Positions 8,648-19,300 of a stretch of DNA of 64,000 bases are shown piece after piece. This DNA is from Cohnella faecalis (GTDB lineage: Bacteria; Bacillota; Bacilli; Paenibacillales; Paenibacillaceae). Position 1 is the first letter of the stretch. Every line of letters begins with the position of its first letter. The stretch is taken from NCBI RefSeq assembly GCF_003570905.1, contig NZ_QXJM01000014.1:45873-109872 (forward strand), given 5' to 3'. The notes beneath the pieces are model-generated. The model made no database searches. It was not told the origin of the DNA and saw nothing but the letters and a program-made list of their open reading frames with translations. The translations under genes and the position numbers were made by a program.

Positions 8648-9268
8648 TTATTGCCCGACCAGCAGCCAATTCAACACGACGGCCGCAGGCAACAGAATGT
8701 ATAAAGACTTGGTCAAAAGACCGTTCTTTCGAATCGGTATGGACGAGAGCATTAGCAGCCCGCAAGCGGCGAGGAAAAAAGCGAGCAGCGGCGTTTTTCC
8801 CGGAAAATCGACCGACAGCAGCAGCGGGCTCACTACCAGCAACCAACTCGCTGCGATCGTGGTCGGCACTCCGGTGTAATACGAATGGCGTCCATCCTCC
8901 TCCAAACCGCTCACATTAAAATAGGCGAGCCGCCACAGTCCTGCGGCCAGGAATAATACGAGAGCCGCAATTCCGAGCGGAGATGTCACGCCCAGCGCAT
9001 AACCGCAAAACGCCGGGAGTACGCAAAAGCTGATGGCATCGGCCAGACTATCGAGCTCTTTGCCGAATTCGGATGTTTGCTTGAGTTTTCGCGCGACGAT
9101 TCCATCTGCGTAGTCACCCAATATGGCCGCTCCATATAGCGTGAAGGCTCCGACAAACCGCTCTTGAGCGAACATCACCATCGACAGAAGGCCACAGACG
9201 GATACGGCCGTCGTAATGGCATTGGCCAGGCCGAAATATCGCAGCGGCGGAAACCATTTTTCGATCAT
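8648..9268 (-). CDS. CDP-alcohol phosphatidyltransferase (PssA-like)
   Basis: 206 residues with five to six transmembrane helices. It carries the full family motif D-G-x2-A-R-x8-G-x3-D-x3-D at residues 55-77 (DGIVARKL ... GKELDSLAD). Such enzymes displace CMP from CDP-diacylglycerol with an alcohol to make a phospholipid. The spacing and the GVPTTIAAS segment resemble phosphatidylserine synthases, but the alcohol cannot be fixed from sequence. The ATG at 9268 has GGAGGAG 5 bases upstream and overlaps the stop of the MFS-like gene (ATGA). As last gene of the lipid-synthase operon, it may attach a head group to its product. Confidence 0.85.
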   Translation of the reverse strand: MIEKWFPPLRYFGLANAITTAVSVCGLLSMVMFAQERFVGAFTLYGAAILGDYADGIVARKLKQTSEFGKELDSLADAISFCVLPAFCGYALGVTSPLGIAALVLFLAAGLWRLAYFNVSGLEEDGRHSYYTGVPTTIAASWLLVVSPLLLSVDFPGKTPLLAFFLAACGLLMLSSIPIRKNGLLTKSLYILLPAAVVLNWLLVGQ

Positions 9269-10530
9269 TGTTTCTCCTCCTCTTGAGGTATCCCAAGCGC
9301 CGGGATGACGGCAAGCGCCATACAAGCCGCCAGTATGCAGACGATGACGGCCAGAATAACGAGCCGAACGTATTCGATATGCAGCCGCGAACTAGCCGAC
9401 GCAAGCGCAAGCGCCGAACTGAATCCAACCAAAGAAGCTATATTTTTCAGGTTATTGTAGCTCGTCAGAACGATACCTGCGCCTTCGCCGACAGCACGCC
9501 GGGAGGCGTATTCGCGGGCAAGCAGCTGGAAGATGCCGAAGGCCCCTCCTACAAGGCAGGCCAGCGCCAGAATGAAAGCGAAGCCCGTCAACCACCGTCC
9601 ATAAAGCAGCACCGCTGACGCAAGCAGGCAGGCGACAACAGCGGCATGGGTCCTTGCCGGCAAGGCAGTCGACGATACGACCGCTTTTGCATGGCTCTTG
9701 CGCACCATCTGCGCCGACTTCACCCGGAAACAGCCGAGCACGACCGCCACAGCGACAAGATTGCCGATGCCGAGCAGCAGTCCGCCTTTCCACGTGGCCC
9801 CCGTCATCCCGTAGTAGTCATGAAGAATGTAAATCAGATGCGAAGAAAAGATGAACACCGCAACGTACACCGCAAGCGCGTAGAGCAGAAAGGCAAAATC
9901 GCGGGTCCGCAGCCGGTTTGCGCCGCTAGCCGCCCTTGCTGGTCTATCTGCAGTATCCATGGCCAGAACCGTCTGTCCCTGCTTTGCCGCCGATGCGGAG
10001 CTCAGCATTAAGGCAACAAGCATCGCTGAGCCGCCTGCCGCCAGAAGCACTTGCAACCAAACCATATCGACCGTAAAAGTAAAGTAAAACGGCGCCGCCG
10101 TCAAGGCGATGAGCTGCACGACCGTTACCCTGCTTGCATGCGCCTTGAACTCGATACCGGATAACTCTTCCACGTAACGATGATCCAGCATGTTGAAGAG
10201 AAGTTCAAGCAACCCGGATACCAAAGCTACCGCGATAAAATAAATCGGCCAGTCATGTGTCAGAAACATGGAGATCACCCCCGCTCCTACCAGCGCCGAT
10301 AGGCCGATACCTATCGCAGCGCGTCCGTCAACCGGTCCGCCGTAAAAATAACGACTCAGATGCCTCGATGCAGCGATCCCGCCGATCGAGCTTATCGATG
10401 CGAGCAAGAGACAGAGCGGAAGCAGCTCCGAGCGATGCAGCGGAACATAAGCCATAATGAACAGCTGCGGGAGCACGGTTTGAATGCCGGTCGACAGAAA
10501 GGTCCGATAAAAATAAATGAAGGTCTTCAC
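9265..10530 (-). CDS. MFS-like multi-pass membrane protein in the lipid operon
   Basis: About 421 residues with roughly 12 hydrophobic segments in two halves, split by a polar loop near residues 195-215 (DTADRPARAASGANRLRTRD). The layout is like a major facilitator. No substrate-specific motif was recognised. The GTG at 10530 overlaps the CdsA stop (GTGA) and has a GGGGG site 8 bases upstream; an in-frame GTG at 10545 is less likely. It sits between CdsA and the CDP-alcohol transferase, so movement of a lipid or lipid precursor across the membrane is a reasonable inference. Confidence 0.7.
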   Translation of the reverse strand: MKTFIYFYRTFLSTGIQTVLPQLFIMAYVPLHRSELLPLCLLLASISSIGGIAASRHLSRYFYGGPVDGRAAIGIGLSALVGAGVISMFLTHDWPIYFIAVALVSGLLELLFNMLDHRYVEELSGIEFKAHASRVTVVQLIALTAAPFYFTFTVDMVWLQVLLAAGGSAMLVALMLSSASAAKQGQTVLAMDTADRPARAASGANRLRTRDFAFLLYALAVYVAVFIFSSHLIYILHDYYGMTGATWKGGLLLGIGNLVAVAVVLGCFRVKSAQMVRKSHAKAVVSSTALPARTHAAVVACLLASAVLLYGRWLTGFAFILALACLVGGAFGIFQLLAREYASRRAVGEGAGIVLTSYNNLKNIASLVGFSSALALASASSRLHIEYVRLVILAVIVCILAACMALAVIPALGIPQEEEKQ

Positions 10531-11330
10531 GGGAGCAGCCCCCACAGGAGAGCGAAGAGCGGCGCGCCAAACAGGATGTTGTCGTACCTGTCGAGAATGC
10601 CTCCGTGACCGGGGAGCAGGTTGCCGAAATCCTTAATGCCAAGCTTGCGCTTAAGCGCGGAAAACAGCAGATCGCCGAAGTTGCCGAACACAAGAATAAA
10701 GCAGACAATCAGGAGCTGTTTGCCAACCGATGTGCCCGATAGAGTATGAATCCACCCGTTCAGCAGCAGGATACCGGCCAATACGCCGAGCGCGCCTCCA
10801 ATATAGCCTTCAAGGGTCTTGTTCGGGCTGATGCGGGGAAACAGCTTCGTTCGCCCGAAACGTTTGCCGGCAAGAAGACCAAATGCATCGTTTAGCTGCA
10901 ATAGCAGCAGGAAGGTCACGACGGGAGCAATCCCGTTTTCAGCCATAAGGGACAAGCAGCCGGCGCCCAGCGCAATTACGCCAACGGCAAACAGCGCTCC
11001 GAACGTTGGGCTTCGCACCTGGTGGGCGGGCCCCCAGAAAGCATATACGGCTAGCGCGAGCCCTATCGGCAGCACATAGACCGCAAATCGCTCCGCTTCG
11101 AGAAAAAGCACGGCGGAAGTTAAGACGGCAACGACGATTAAGACATTTGCATATCGCCCCGGCCTGACAGATCGATAATGATACACCAGCTCCAGCAATC
11201 CTGCCGCGAGGACGAGGGCAGCGTAAATCCGGAAAGCCGGATAGCCGATCCAGAGGGCCAGGCAGGTCAGGTTCTGCAGCGCGATCAGCGTCAACCCGCG
11301 CACTACAACCTCTCGCTTCGCCCGATCCAC
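10527..11330 (-). CDS. cdsA: Phosphatidate cytidylyltransferase
   Basis: 267 residues with about eight transmembrane helices. The C-terminal CdsA signature is complete: SALKRKLGIKD, then LLPGHGGILDRYD. CdsA makes CDP-diacylglycerol from phosphatidic acid and CTP in the membrane. The conserved loop with RISPNKTLEGYIGG is also present. The GTG at 11330 lacks a strong ribosome site and may rely on coupling to upstream translation; a 28-codon frame at 11303-11389 overlaps it. Its place inside the synthase operon points to a dedicated copy rather than the housekeeping enzyme. Confidence 0.9.
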   Translation of the reverse strand: MDRAKREVVVRGLTLIALQNLTCLALWIGYPAFRIYAALVLAAGLLELVYHYRSVRPGRYANVLIVVAVLTSAVLFLEAERFAVYVLPIGLALAVYAFWGPAHQVRSPTFGALFAVGVIALGAGCLSLMAENGIAPVVTFLLLLQLNDAFGLLAGKRFGRTKLFPRISPNKTLEGYIGGALGVLAGILLLNGWIHTLSGTSVGKQLLIVCFILVFGNFGDLLFSALKRKLGIKDFGNLLPGHGGILDRYDNILFGAPLFALLWGLLP

Positions 11331-11389
11331 GCCGTGAGCGTAAAGAACAAGATCAGCGAGAGCGTAACGATATAGAAAGTCAGCAGCAA
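11303..11389 (-). CDS. Possible 28-residue single-pass membrane peptide
   Basis: After the PfaD stop, a TTG at 11389 with GGGGG about 8 bases upstream opens a 28-codon frame. It reads LLTFYIVTLSLILFFTLTAW followed by IGRSERL and a stop, which is one clear transmembrane helix. It overlaps the CdsA start at 11330. It may be a real small membrane protein or only a coupling leader for CdsA translation. Evidence is limited to hydrophobicity and placement. Confidence 0.3.
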   Translation of the reverse strand: MLLTFYIVTLSLILFFTLTAWIGRSERL

Positions 11390-11404
11390 ATCAGTCGCCC
11401 CCGT

Positions 11405-13018
11405 TCATGTCTGAAACGGCCGAGGACGGAAATCGAACGCATGCGCGGGAACCGGAAGACCGAAACTGCGGAGCTGTTGGGCTCTTGTGACGACAGCCGC
11501 TCCCTCCAGCAGATTGCAGGCGATTTGGACAACCGTTCGGTTCCGGGGCTGCTCGAGGAAGGAGCCGGCCGTCCACGCATTAAACGAACCCATTGCGGGT
11601 CCGCACCAAATCTGGTAATCCAGCTTGCGTTCCGGCGTGCCGTCTATCGCCCATCGGCTGGCTTTGCCCAGGTACCAGCGAAAAATGAGCGCCATTTTGT
11701 GCTTTGGATCGCGCAAGGCCCGTTCGATCTGTCCGGGTTCTCTTTTCTCAAAGAAGCGGACGGTGTCCTCCCAAATCCGGTCGAGCGGAGCCTGAAAGAC
11801 CTCTTTCTCCAACTTGAGACGCACGCTCTCCGGTATGTCCTCGATCCGGTTATGGCTGCGGTACAGCTCCAGCAGGTGGAAGCCGCGGGCGCTGAACAGC
11901 GTACCGCGTTTAAGCACCTGCACTTTGACGCCTTGTTCGAACATGTCGGCGGCGGGTGCCATGACGACGTCGGCGAGTCCCGCGATAGCCAGCATGGCGC
12001 GCCCCTCATCGGATAGACCCGACTCGATTGCCGATTGATTGACGGAGCCGGTCATCACATACGCCGCCCCAAGCGCAAAAGCCGCGGCCACGGCAGCAGG
12101 CGTTCCGAGTCCGCCCGATGCTCCCACCCGGATTGGCGACGCATACCGGTATTCCCGCTGCAGATCGTCGCGCAAGCGCATAATCGCCGGGAACAGAGCC
12201 GTCAGCGGACGGTTGTCGGTATGTCCGCCGGAGTCCGATTCGACCGTAACGTCTTCGGCAAGCGGAACGTATGCGGCAAGCCGCGCTTCCTCTTCGGTGA
12301 GTAGTCCGCGGCTTACGAGCTCCGCAAGTATTTTTCGCGGCGCCGGAGACATGAACGGTCCCGCTACTTCGGGCCGCGAAATTTTCGCGAAGAGGTGGTT
12401 CCGGCGGCGGATCGTGCCCGAGTCATCGAGAGTCAGACCGCTGCACGCATAGCGGACGATGCTTGGGGTCAAGCCCATAAACGCGGAAGCCGACACCCGG
12501 CGTACGCCTCGTCGAAGGTACAGATCGACGATCCGCTCCTCCATGGCCGGCTCGTTCGGCGTATGGATCAAATTGATGCCCCACGGCAGTCCCAACGGAT
12601 CAAGCTCGGCCTGGATATCGTCCAGATTCATCTCGACGCGCTCCAGCGGCAGGCCCGCAGCGCCGAAAAATCCGAGCATACCGGCCTTGGCCATCGCAAT
12701 GACCATACGCGCGGTCGCAATACCGTTCGCCATCTCGCCGGCGATATACGCGAAGCGTACGCCGTGCGCCTGCCTGAACGAGACGTCTCCCAACCATTCG
12801 GGATAGAGCGCCGGCAGCATCGCCGCAAGCGGATAGCCTGCCGCGTCCGAGCCGATTGCCGGAGCCGCGGAGCCCCCCAGACCGAGGCCAAAGGCGCCAT
12901 TCTCGCCGTAACGGACAATATAGGCAGGCTCGCGCACGCGCGCGGCAAGGACCGTCATTTCGTCCGGCCGAAAGGCTGGCGCTTCGTCGCCGGGCGTCCA
13001 TCTAAACATTGTCTGCAT
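11405..13018 (-). CDS. pfaD: PfaD/Pfa1-type enoyl reductase of a PUFA-synthase-like system
   Basis: 537 residues of the nitronate-monooxygenase-like FMN TIM barrel. It has the features typical of PfaD: GMLGFFGAAGLPLE, ESDSGGHTDNRPL, a glycine-rich flavin-phosphate region (GASGGLGTPAA), then VKVQVLKRGTLF and YQIWCGPAMGSFNAW near the C-terminus. PfaD enzymes reduce the enoyl intermediates of polyunsaturated-fatty-acid synthases in trans. The ATG at 13018 has GGAGG 10 bases upstream and overlaps the small upstream gene. It is placed after the two synthase genes, as expected for the only enoyl reductase of the system. Confidence 0.93.
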   Translation of the reverse strand: MQTMFRWTPGDEAPAFRPDEMTVLAARVREPAYIVRYGENGAFGLGLGGSAAPAIGSDAAGYPLAAMLPALYPEWLGDVSFRQAHGVRFAYIAGEMANGIATARMVIAMAKAGMLGFFGAAGLPLERVEMNLDDIQAELDPLGLPWGINLIHTPNEPAMEERIVDLYLRRGVRRVSASAFMGLTPSIVRYACSGLTLDDSGTIRRRNHLFAKISRPEVAGPFMSPAPRKILAELVSRGLLTEEEARLAAYVPLAEDVTVESDSGGHTDNRPLTALFPAIMRLRDDLQREYRYASPIRVGASGGLGTPAAVAAAFALGAAYVMTGSVNQSAIESGLSDEGRAMLAIAGLADVVMAPAADMFEQGVKVQVLKRGTLFSARGFHLLELYRSHNRIEDIPESVRLKLEKEVFQAPLDRIWEDTVRFFEKREPGQIERALRDPKHKMALIFRWYLGKASRWAIDGTPERKLDYQIWCGPAMGSFNAWTAGSFLEQPRNRTVVQIACNLLEGAAVVTRAQQLRSFGLPVPAHAFDFRPRPFQT

Positions 13019-13301
13019 GCATGGATTTCCTCCGTTTCGTGACTTGGACCTTCGGTCCGGCGGGACCGTACAGCCAGCTCGCAATCTCTGCGAGCCATCG
13101 GCTTGCGGGCTCGTCCGGCAGTCGCAGCCTCCCCTTCGACAAGCCTTGCAGCAACGTTTTCCCTTCCTCGCTGCATATATTCAAGCGCGCAAGCGCCGCG
13201 AGCATCACCGCTTGCTCGTATGGCATGCCGCCTTCTTCCGTCAGGGCGCGAATCTTCTCCTCCAAGCCGGGATTGCCGATTGTTCCGGACTCAACCCGCA
13301 C
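13002..13301 (-). CDS. Small helical protein between Pfa3 and PfaD, unknown
   Basis: About 99 residues, mostly helical by composition (GLEEKIRALTEEGGMPYEQA, LNICSEEGKTLLQGLSKG), with a basic tail (VTKRRKSMHADNV). The GTG at 13301 is preferred to an ATG at 13322 because GGGGGCG lies about 7 bases upstream. It overlaps the end of the synthase gene and the start of pfaD, so it is translated as part of the operon. No domain was recognised, and it does not look like an acyl carrier protein because no DS-x motif is present. The overlaps make it a real gene despite the unknown function. Confidence 0.6.
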   Translation of the reverse strand: MRVESGTIGNPGLEEKIRALTEEGGMPYEQAVMLAALARLNICSEEGKTLLQGLSKGRLRLPDEPASRWLAEIASWLYGPAGPKVQVTKRRKSMHADNV

Positions 13302-16300
13302 GGGCAGGCGCCCCCGTTCCATTCAGCGCATCCAGAATTATCAGTTTGCGTGCCGGCAAAGGGAGCGCTCTAAGCTCGTCCGGAAAGATCGGCCGGCCAA
13401 TCAGGTAGTCCTGCTTGCCGTATCCGACCGGGAACTCAAGCCGAGTCGCCGCCGCTTCCTCGGGCAAGCCGCCCATAAACCGAACGGGCACGATCGGGAT
13501 ATTGGCATGAATCGCCAAATCCGGCCAGACGGCGCTTAGGACAGAAACGTCCTGCCCCTCGGTTAGCGCGCGCGTCCCCTCGACATGTACGAGAATGGAT
13601 TCCTTCCCCTCTGTCATCCGATCGGCAAGCTCTTTTACGGTTTGCAGCATCGATCCCTGGTTCTCGCGATCGACGTAAATGATCGGGGACGGAAACCGTG
13701 CATCGGGGTATGCTCCCATATGGGAGAGAAGCTGACCGATCCATGACTCGCGATGCTCTTTTTTGGCGATAGCTGCCACAGGCCTTTCGGTAAGCCCTTC
13801 TGCCAAACAAGCGAACAGGAGCGATTCCACGGCTGTCTGATGGTTCGCGAGATAGAGAACCGGACCGCGGCTCGCTTTTTCGAACTGGACGGGGTCCTGC
13901 ACGACAAATCGGCCGACGAAGCTGCCGATCATAGCGCGATAAAGGTCCTCTCCCAGCCAGCTCTCGCTTCCGAGTCTTCGCCGCCAATATGCCATAGCTT
14001 GTTCGATGTCGTTTTCGGGCGTTTTCGAGGCGACGCGGAATTCCCCTTGCAGATCCTCCGCCGCAATCGGAAACCGAACGTACGGATAGACAGAGCTGGA
14101 AGCCGAGCGAAAGCTCTCGTCGGGGATTACCGTAGACGGATGGACCTCTGCGATACGCGCGACATGATCTTTGATCGCCGCCAGCCGCGTCAAATCCCGG
14201 TAGCTCGCCGCGTGATCGACGCCGTATACGGCCGCCACAGTGCCCGCGAACCAGTCGGATCCGCGAACCTCGGTTTCCGTCAGCTTCGTAAGCTCCCCCT
14301 CATGACGAGACAAGCCCATTCCCTCTATATAAACGCCCTCCTGCAAAAAGGCTTTCCGATCCCGTCCATCGCCACGGCTAATCTGTCCCTTGGGCATCAG
14401 CACCTCGACAAGCCGAAGCTCGGCCCACAGCTTTTCTTGCTCATAGAGACGGATCCGGAACGCCGGGTAACGTTCTTCTCCTCCTCGAAGCCGTCGAAGC
14501 GAACCTCGCAGCGAACCTCGCCCGACGCCGGCGTCTTGCCGTAGAAACGGCAAGACGTCAAACGGTGCGGGTATCCTACCGTATCTTTGGCGACCGCATC
14601 CGACCACAAGGTCAGTTCGTCATGCGGAATGGCATGGGTGGCCCCGTCCAGCAGGAGCGGATTCAGGCAGCCCGTCGGAATGGCCGTACCGCCAGCGCCT
14701 CCGTCAGCCGCGAGAATCGAAGACGCCCCGTTCGTCCCAAGCGTCCATTCCTTCGCGATCCAAAAAGCAGGTCCGTGAAACAGCCGTCCGGATCGGTAAG
14801 GATCGTCGCCGGCAGCGAGTTCGTGAGCGGTTGAAGCGCTGCTTCGGCTATAGCCGGGTAGCGGAGTGCCAGAGCGAATCGGCCGGCGGCCACTTCCTCG
14901 AACCGCGACAGCCGGGGGTCTGCCGCATCCCGCCAAGCAAGAAGAACGGCCTCATACCATGCGGTGCCGTCGTCATCGACCTGATTGCCGCCCGGCGCAC
15001 TTCGGTGCGCAGCCGGCGGGGACGATCGCAAATCAGCCAGCGCTTAAACTGTACGTCCGCCACGCCGACGATCCGAAGATTCGGCTCTTGCTTTTGCACG
15101 GCGGCTGCCATGAACTCCAGCATAAATGTCGACGGCATGGCCGGCGCCGTGTAGGTCGGACAATGATCGCGAATCCACGGCTGTTGATTGGGATCGAACA
15201 GCGACTCGGCGATTGCGGGCTCCGCCTCGTTCGTGAGCGTCGACAGCTTCGCGCCGCTTCCGTCGTCCTCTACTAGCCGCATCCCCATGCGCGGCACGTA
15301 ATAAATTTGCAGCCCATCCGCCCATAGCGACGCTTCGGCTATGGCATAAACACCATGATCGTCGCGGCCCGTCTCCAGAATATCGAGGTCAACAACGATT
15401 TTGTCGTTCCGCGGCGTGACCTGGCCTCTGTATTTCCACACGATCTCCATCCCCGTACGAGCGGCTCAAAGCGCGCCCGTGTCATACCCGCGTCCATCTC
15501 TTCTTGCAGCATATGAAACTGTAGAAGCTGGAGCATCGCCTCGATGCCCAGCGATCCCGGCTGCACGGGTCCTGATAGAAGTGGGCTTTGAAAAACCAAT
15601 CGCCCGTATCGACCCGTTTTTCGGCTCTCGACCGGCCTTTGCCATGCTTGCCTCCCCGGCTCCAATGTCCGGTCACGCGGTCGATCATCCTGAGCTTGCC
15701 ATTAGCCAATTTCGCCGCGGAAGCGGGTCGGCCGGCGATCAGGGTGTCCGCGCTTCGCAAATCCGCATCGAAATCGGAAGGCTCCCGCAGCCGCTCCAGT
15801 TCGGCGGCATCCGCGCCGAGGCCGACCTGATTGGACAGGTCCGCAAGCGTGAAGTGGCCAAATACCGTCGACATCGTGAAGATCGGCGTTTCAGGCGCGT
15901 CTTTGACGAAACATTCGACATGGAACGATTCGATATAGGTATGGCCCATTCGCGACAGACTTGTCAGGATCACGCGGGTTCTCAACGTTCCCGCATGCGG
16001 GAAAATCTCGCGGTGCAGCGTCGCCTTGCCGTCCAGGTTGCGGAAATAGGCATCCTGCTCCGGCGATTCCGGAATGCCGAGATAAGACGTCAGCCAGCCG
16101 CACGGCTGCAGCGCCGCTTCCAGCAGAACGCAGAACGGCATCGTCCGGCTTCCGTTCTCCGCAAAATACCAGGCATCCGGCGGGATGTCGTATTCCGCTT
16201 CGATGACCGTTCCGGTCTTCGGTACGCCGAGTTGTCCTCCCGCCTCCGTAACCCGCGTCATAAAATGATACGGCGGACCGGGCAGACGAGGAACGTGTTT

Positions 16301-19300
16301 CCCCCCGTCGTAGGCGGCGTAACGGCTGCCGAATGCGTGCGACGGTTTGCCGAAGGCGCAAGCCAGCAACGAGTAATAATCGAACGTCACGCCTTCCGCC
16401 GAAGCCGCCCGGGGATCTCCGGACGCACCCGCCGCCAGATGCCGCAAATCCGTATGCAGCGGAAAATCGGCAACCAGGCGGACGGCGAGTCGGCTGCAAT
16501 GGAACGCTTTGAGCCCGTCCACCGTCAGCAGCACGTCCGCCACCACCGTCGGCTCCGCTCCGTCGATGACCTCCTGAACGAACACCTCGTAGCGGAGCTT
16601 CCGGGATGCCGGCGTCACCTGGCCGCGGCAAATCATTCGGTACGGCATATCCGGCACCGGCTCGAAGCGCCAGCCGTCCTTGCGCAGCGTGTACCCAAGT
16701 CCCGCCAGGTAGAAGGACATCGCCTGAACGCAGCCTTCCAGCATAAGCGTTCCGGGCATGGCAGGATCATTCTTGAAGTGTCCGGCAAAAAACCACTCAT
16801 TCCCGCTCAGATTCGTCTCCGCGCGGAGATAGCCGCGTCCCAGCGGTCCGCCATCCGGCGCGAACGCCGTCACTTCGTCCAGCAGCAGCATACGCCCGTT
16901 CTGAATCGAGGGCGAGCACGTATGGGTTTGAGCGAAAGCGTAGCCTTCGCCAAAGCAGCCGTACAGGTCTCCGTCCGCGAAAGCGCGGACTTCTTCCGGA
17001 ACAAAGCTCGTCTTGGTCGAGCGGACGTGCGGCGGGTCAAGCCGGGCTTCCGGGCCGACCTCCGCCGCTGCCGGATCCCAAATGACCCCGCCGGATTCTC
17101 TCAGCTCCTCGTCGGTGAAAAAACCAGCTTGCCCGTGCCGCATGGTCATCCGCCGTCGGCCTTGATCATCCCTGCAATCGTACTGGAAGAAAAAGAGGCG
17201 AATATCCCCGTGCTTCGCATGGGAATCAACGCGAATATCATAGCGCAGCGTTTCCCCTGGCGCGGGCAGCGAGCCGTGAAACGTCAGCTCGCAGCCGAGC
17301 AGCCGGTAGACCCGCTCGCCCCGGTTCAGCCGGTCGATGCCAAGCCACGAAATGAGCAGAAGATCGGCCTGCCCGGATTCAATCATGATTCCGAACGGCA
17401 TGCGTCCCTTGTGCAAATACCAAGAATCGGGCCGAACGTCGGTTTCGGTCTGAATCGAGCCAAGCCCCATGGACAGCGGCTCGCCGTACAGCTGGACGAC
17501 CCGATCCGCCAGCAGCAGCGGCGGCTCCGGCATGCGAACCTGCCGCGCGAAGCCGTCCTGCTCTGCGAAAGCAGGCCCGAATACGGCCGAGATGTTCCCG
17601 GAAGCCAGCACTTCAAGCTCCTCGCGGGTAAACCGGACGGCCGGCGGCGCCAAGGACGGCAACTCTGGGGAAAGAGCCGTACGCGTCACGTCAACCAAAG
17701 CCGATACAGGGACAGGAGCCGCGTCCGGCAAGAGGACTGCAGCACGCAACGACGAATCGGCTGGCGACAGGACGAACCCCCTGTCCGTCTGCCGTTCCGG
17801 TACAACCGGTTCCGGCGGGGCGAACGTCGCAACCGTTTCGCGTGCGGCTTCTCCCGTTGCATGCGGAGCCTGAAGCAAAAGCGCCCTATTGCGTGCCAGC
17901 ATTTGCATCAGTTGTCGCTGCACAACGCTTTGCAGCTCCATGTAATGGCGATGTGCGGCAGCGATCCGGGCATATTGACCAACAAGCGCGACGGCGGAGG
18001 CCGACTCCCCGACATTGGTGCTCGGGGGGCTGGCGGCAGGGGCGCCGTTTCTTCGGTTTTGTTCAATGGCTTGACCTCTTCCTGTCGATTCGGACGAACG
18101 GCGTCCGGTTTTCTTGTTTGCAGACGCGGCAGAACGACCGGAGGCAGATGTGCCGGAAACGTCATCCCTCTGCCCCGTACGTCTTGCGATATGCCGGAGG
18201 CAAGTTCAGAGAGACGCTCCTGAAGACGACCGGTATCCAAATTCGTTCCGGAGGCGAATAAACGGGCGGCCGACGACGCAGCCTGCTCTAGCGGGTTGAC
18301 CCCAGGCTGATCCAACGCGACGCACAGGTGCTCGCGGCCGGCTAGAATCTGTCCGATCCAACCTGAGCAAAGGCTGCGTGGTCCATGCTCGACGAAAACC
18401 CGTACCCCATCCTCCCACGCCTGCAAAATCGTGCGCGGGAAATCGACTGTGCCGCTCGCCATTTCAAGAAGCGCGTCGGCCGCGCGGTCGATGTCCGGCG
18501 AGTAATGCTTCGCCGAGACGCCGGAGTAAAAGCGAACGCCGGGTACGGGCGCCGTCGGTCGGCGGTGAATGTCCTTCCACAGCTCCGAAATGCCCGTAAG
18601 TTCCGGACTATGCACGACCATGTCGTAACCGAGCGGGTAGGACAGCGCCGGCTTGAGCTTGTTCAGTACGCGACTGCACGCAGCGGGGTCGCCTCCGATT
18701 ACGCAGTCCTTCGGCGCATGAATCATCGTAAGATGGACGCGCTCTTCCGATGACAATGCTTCGCGCACCGCGCTTGGCGACGCCAAGACGCGCCAGTTTG
18801 TCCACTGTGGATTAGGCTCTCCCCAGGCGTCTTGCAGGACGCGATACGTCCCGGCGAGCTCCCGGGTATAGATACCGTGACTCTTTAAATCGCGGAACAA
18901 TCCGTCGAGTTCGCGCCAAGCTCCCATCGCCGCCAGCGCGTTCGTCTCGCCCGACGACAGCCCGATGACAGCCTGCGGCCGCAGCCCCAGCCAACGCTGC
19001 GTAAACGCCGCATGGATCTGGGTCAGATACGACGCTCCGCCGAGCCTGGATAGCGGATCGGGCTCGCGATTCGGATACTCTTCATACGCCCAACCAGCGG
19101 CTTCCGCGGCCGTGCGGAAGCGATCGTGAATATCGTCGCCCAGCTCGGGAATCGCCGCTAGCAGCTCGCCGCCCATGCCCGCGTATGCAGAAGCCGCACC
19201 GGAAAAGACGAAAGCAAGCTCCCCCCCGGCCGGTTTGTCGCCATAATAGATTCCAGGCGCTTCCCTGAACGTCGAATCCGGGTCTCCGATAAGCCGTTCC

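Noticed and set aside
13002..13301. The small operon protein as a missing acyl carrier protein
   Set aside because: It lacks a DS-x-x phosphopantetheine motif and the usual four-helix spacing.
15401..18223. A 940-codon open frame on the plus strand across the synthase gene
   Set aside because: It is the antisense shadow of the GC-rich synthase gene; its Arg/Pro/Ala-rich product has no domain or ribosome site, while the minus strand carries clear KS, AT and hotdog domains.
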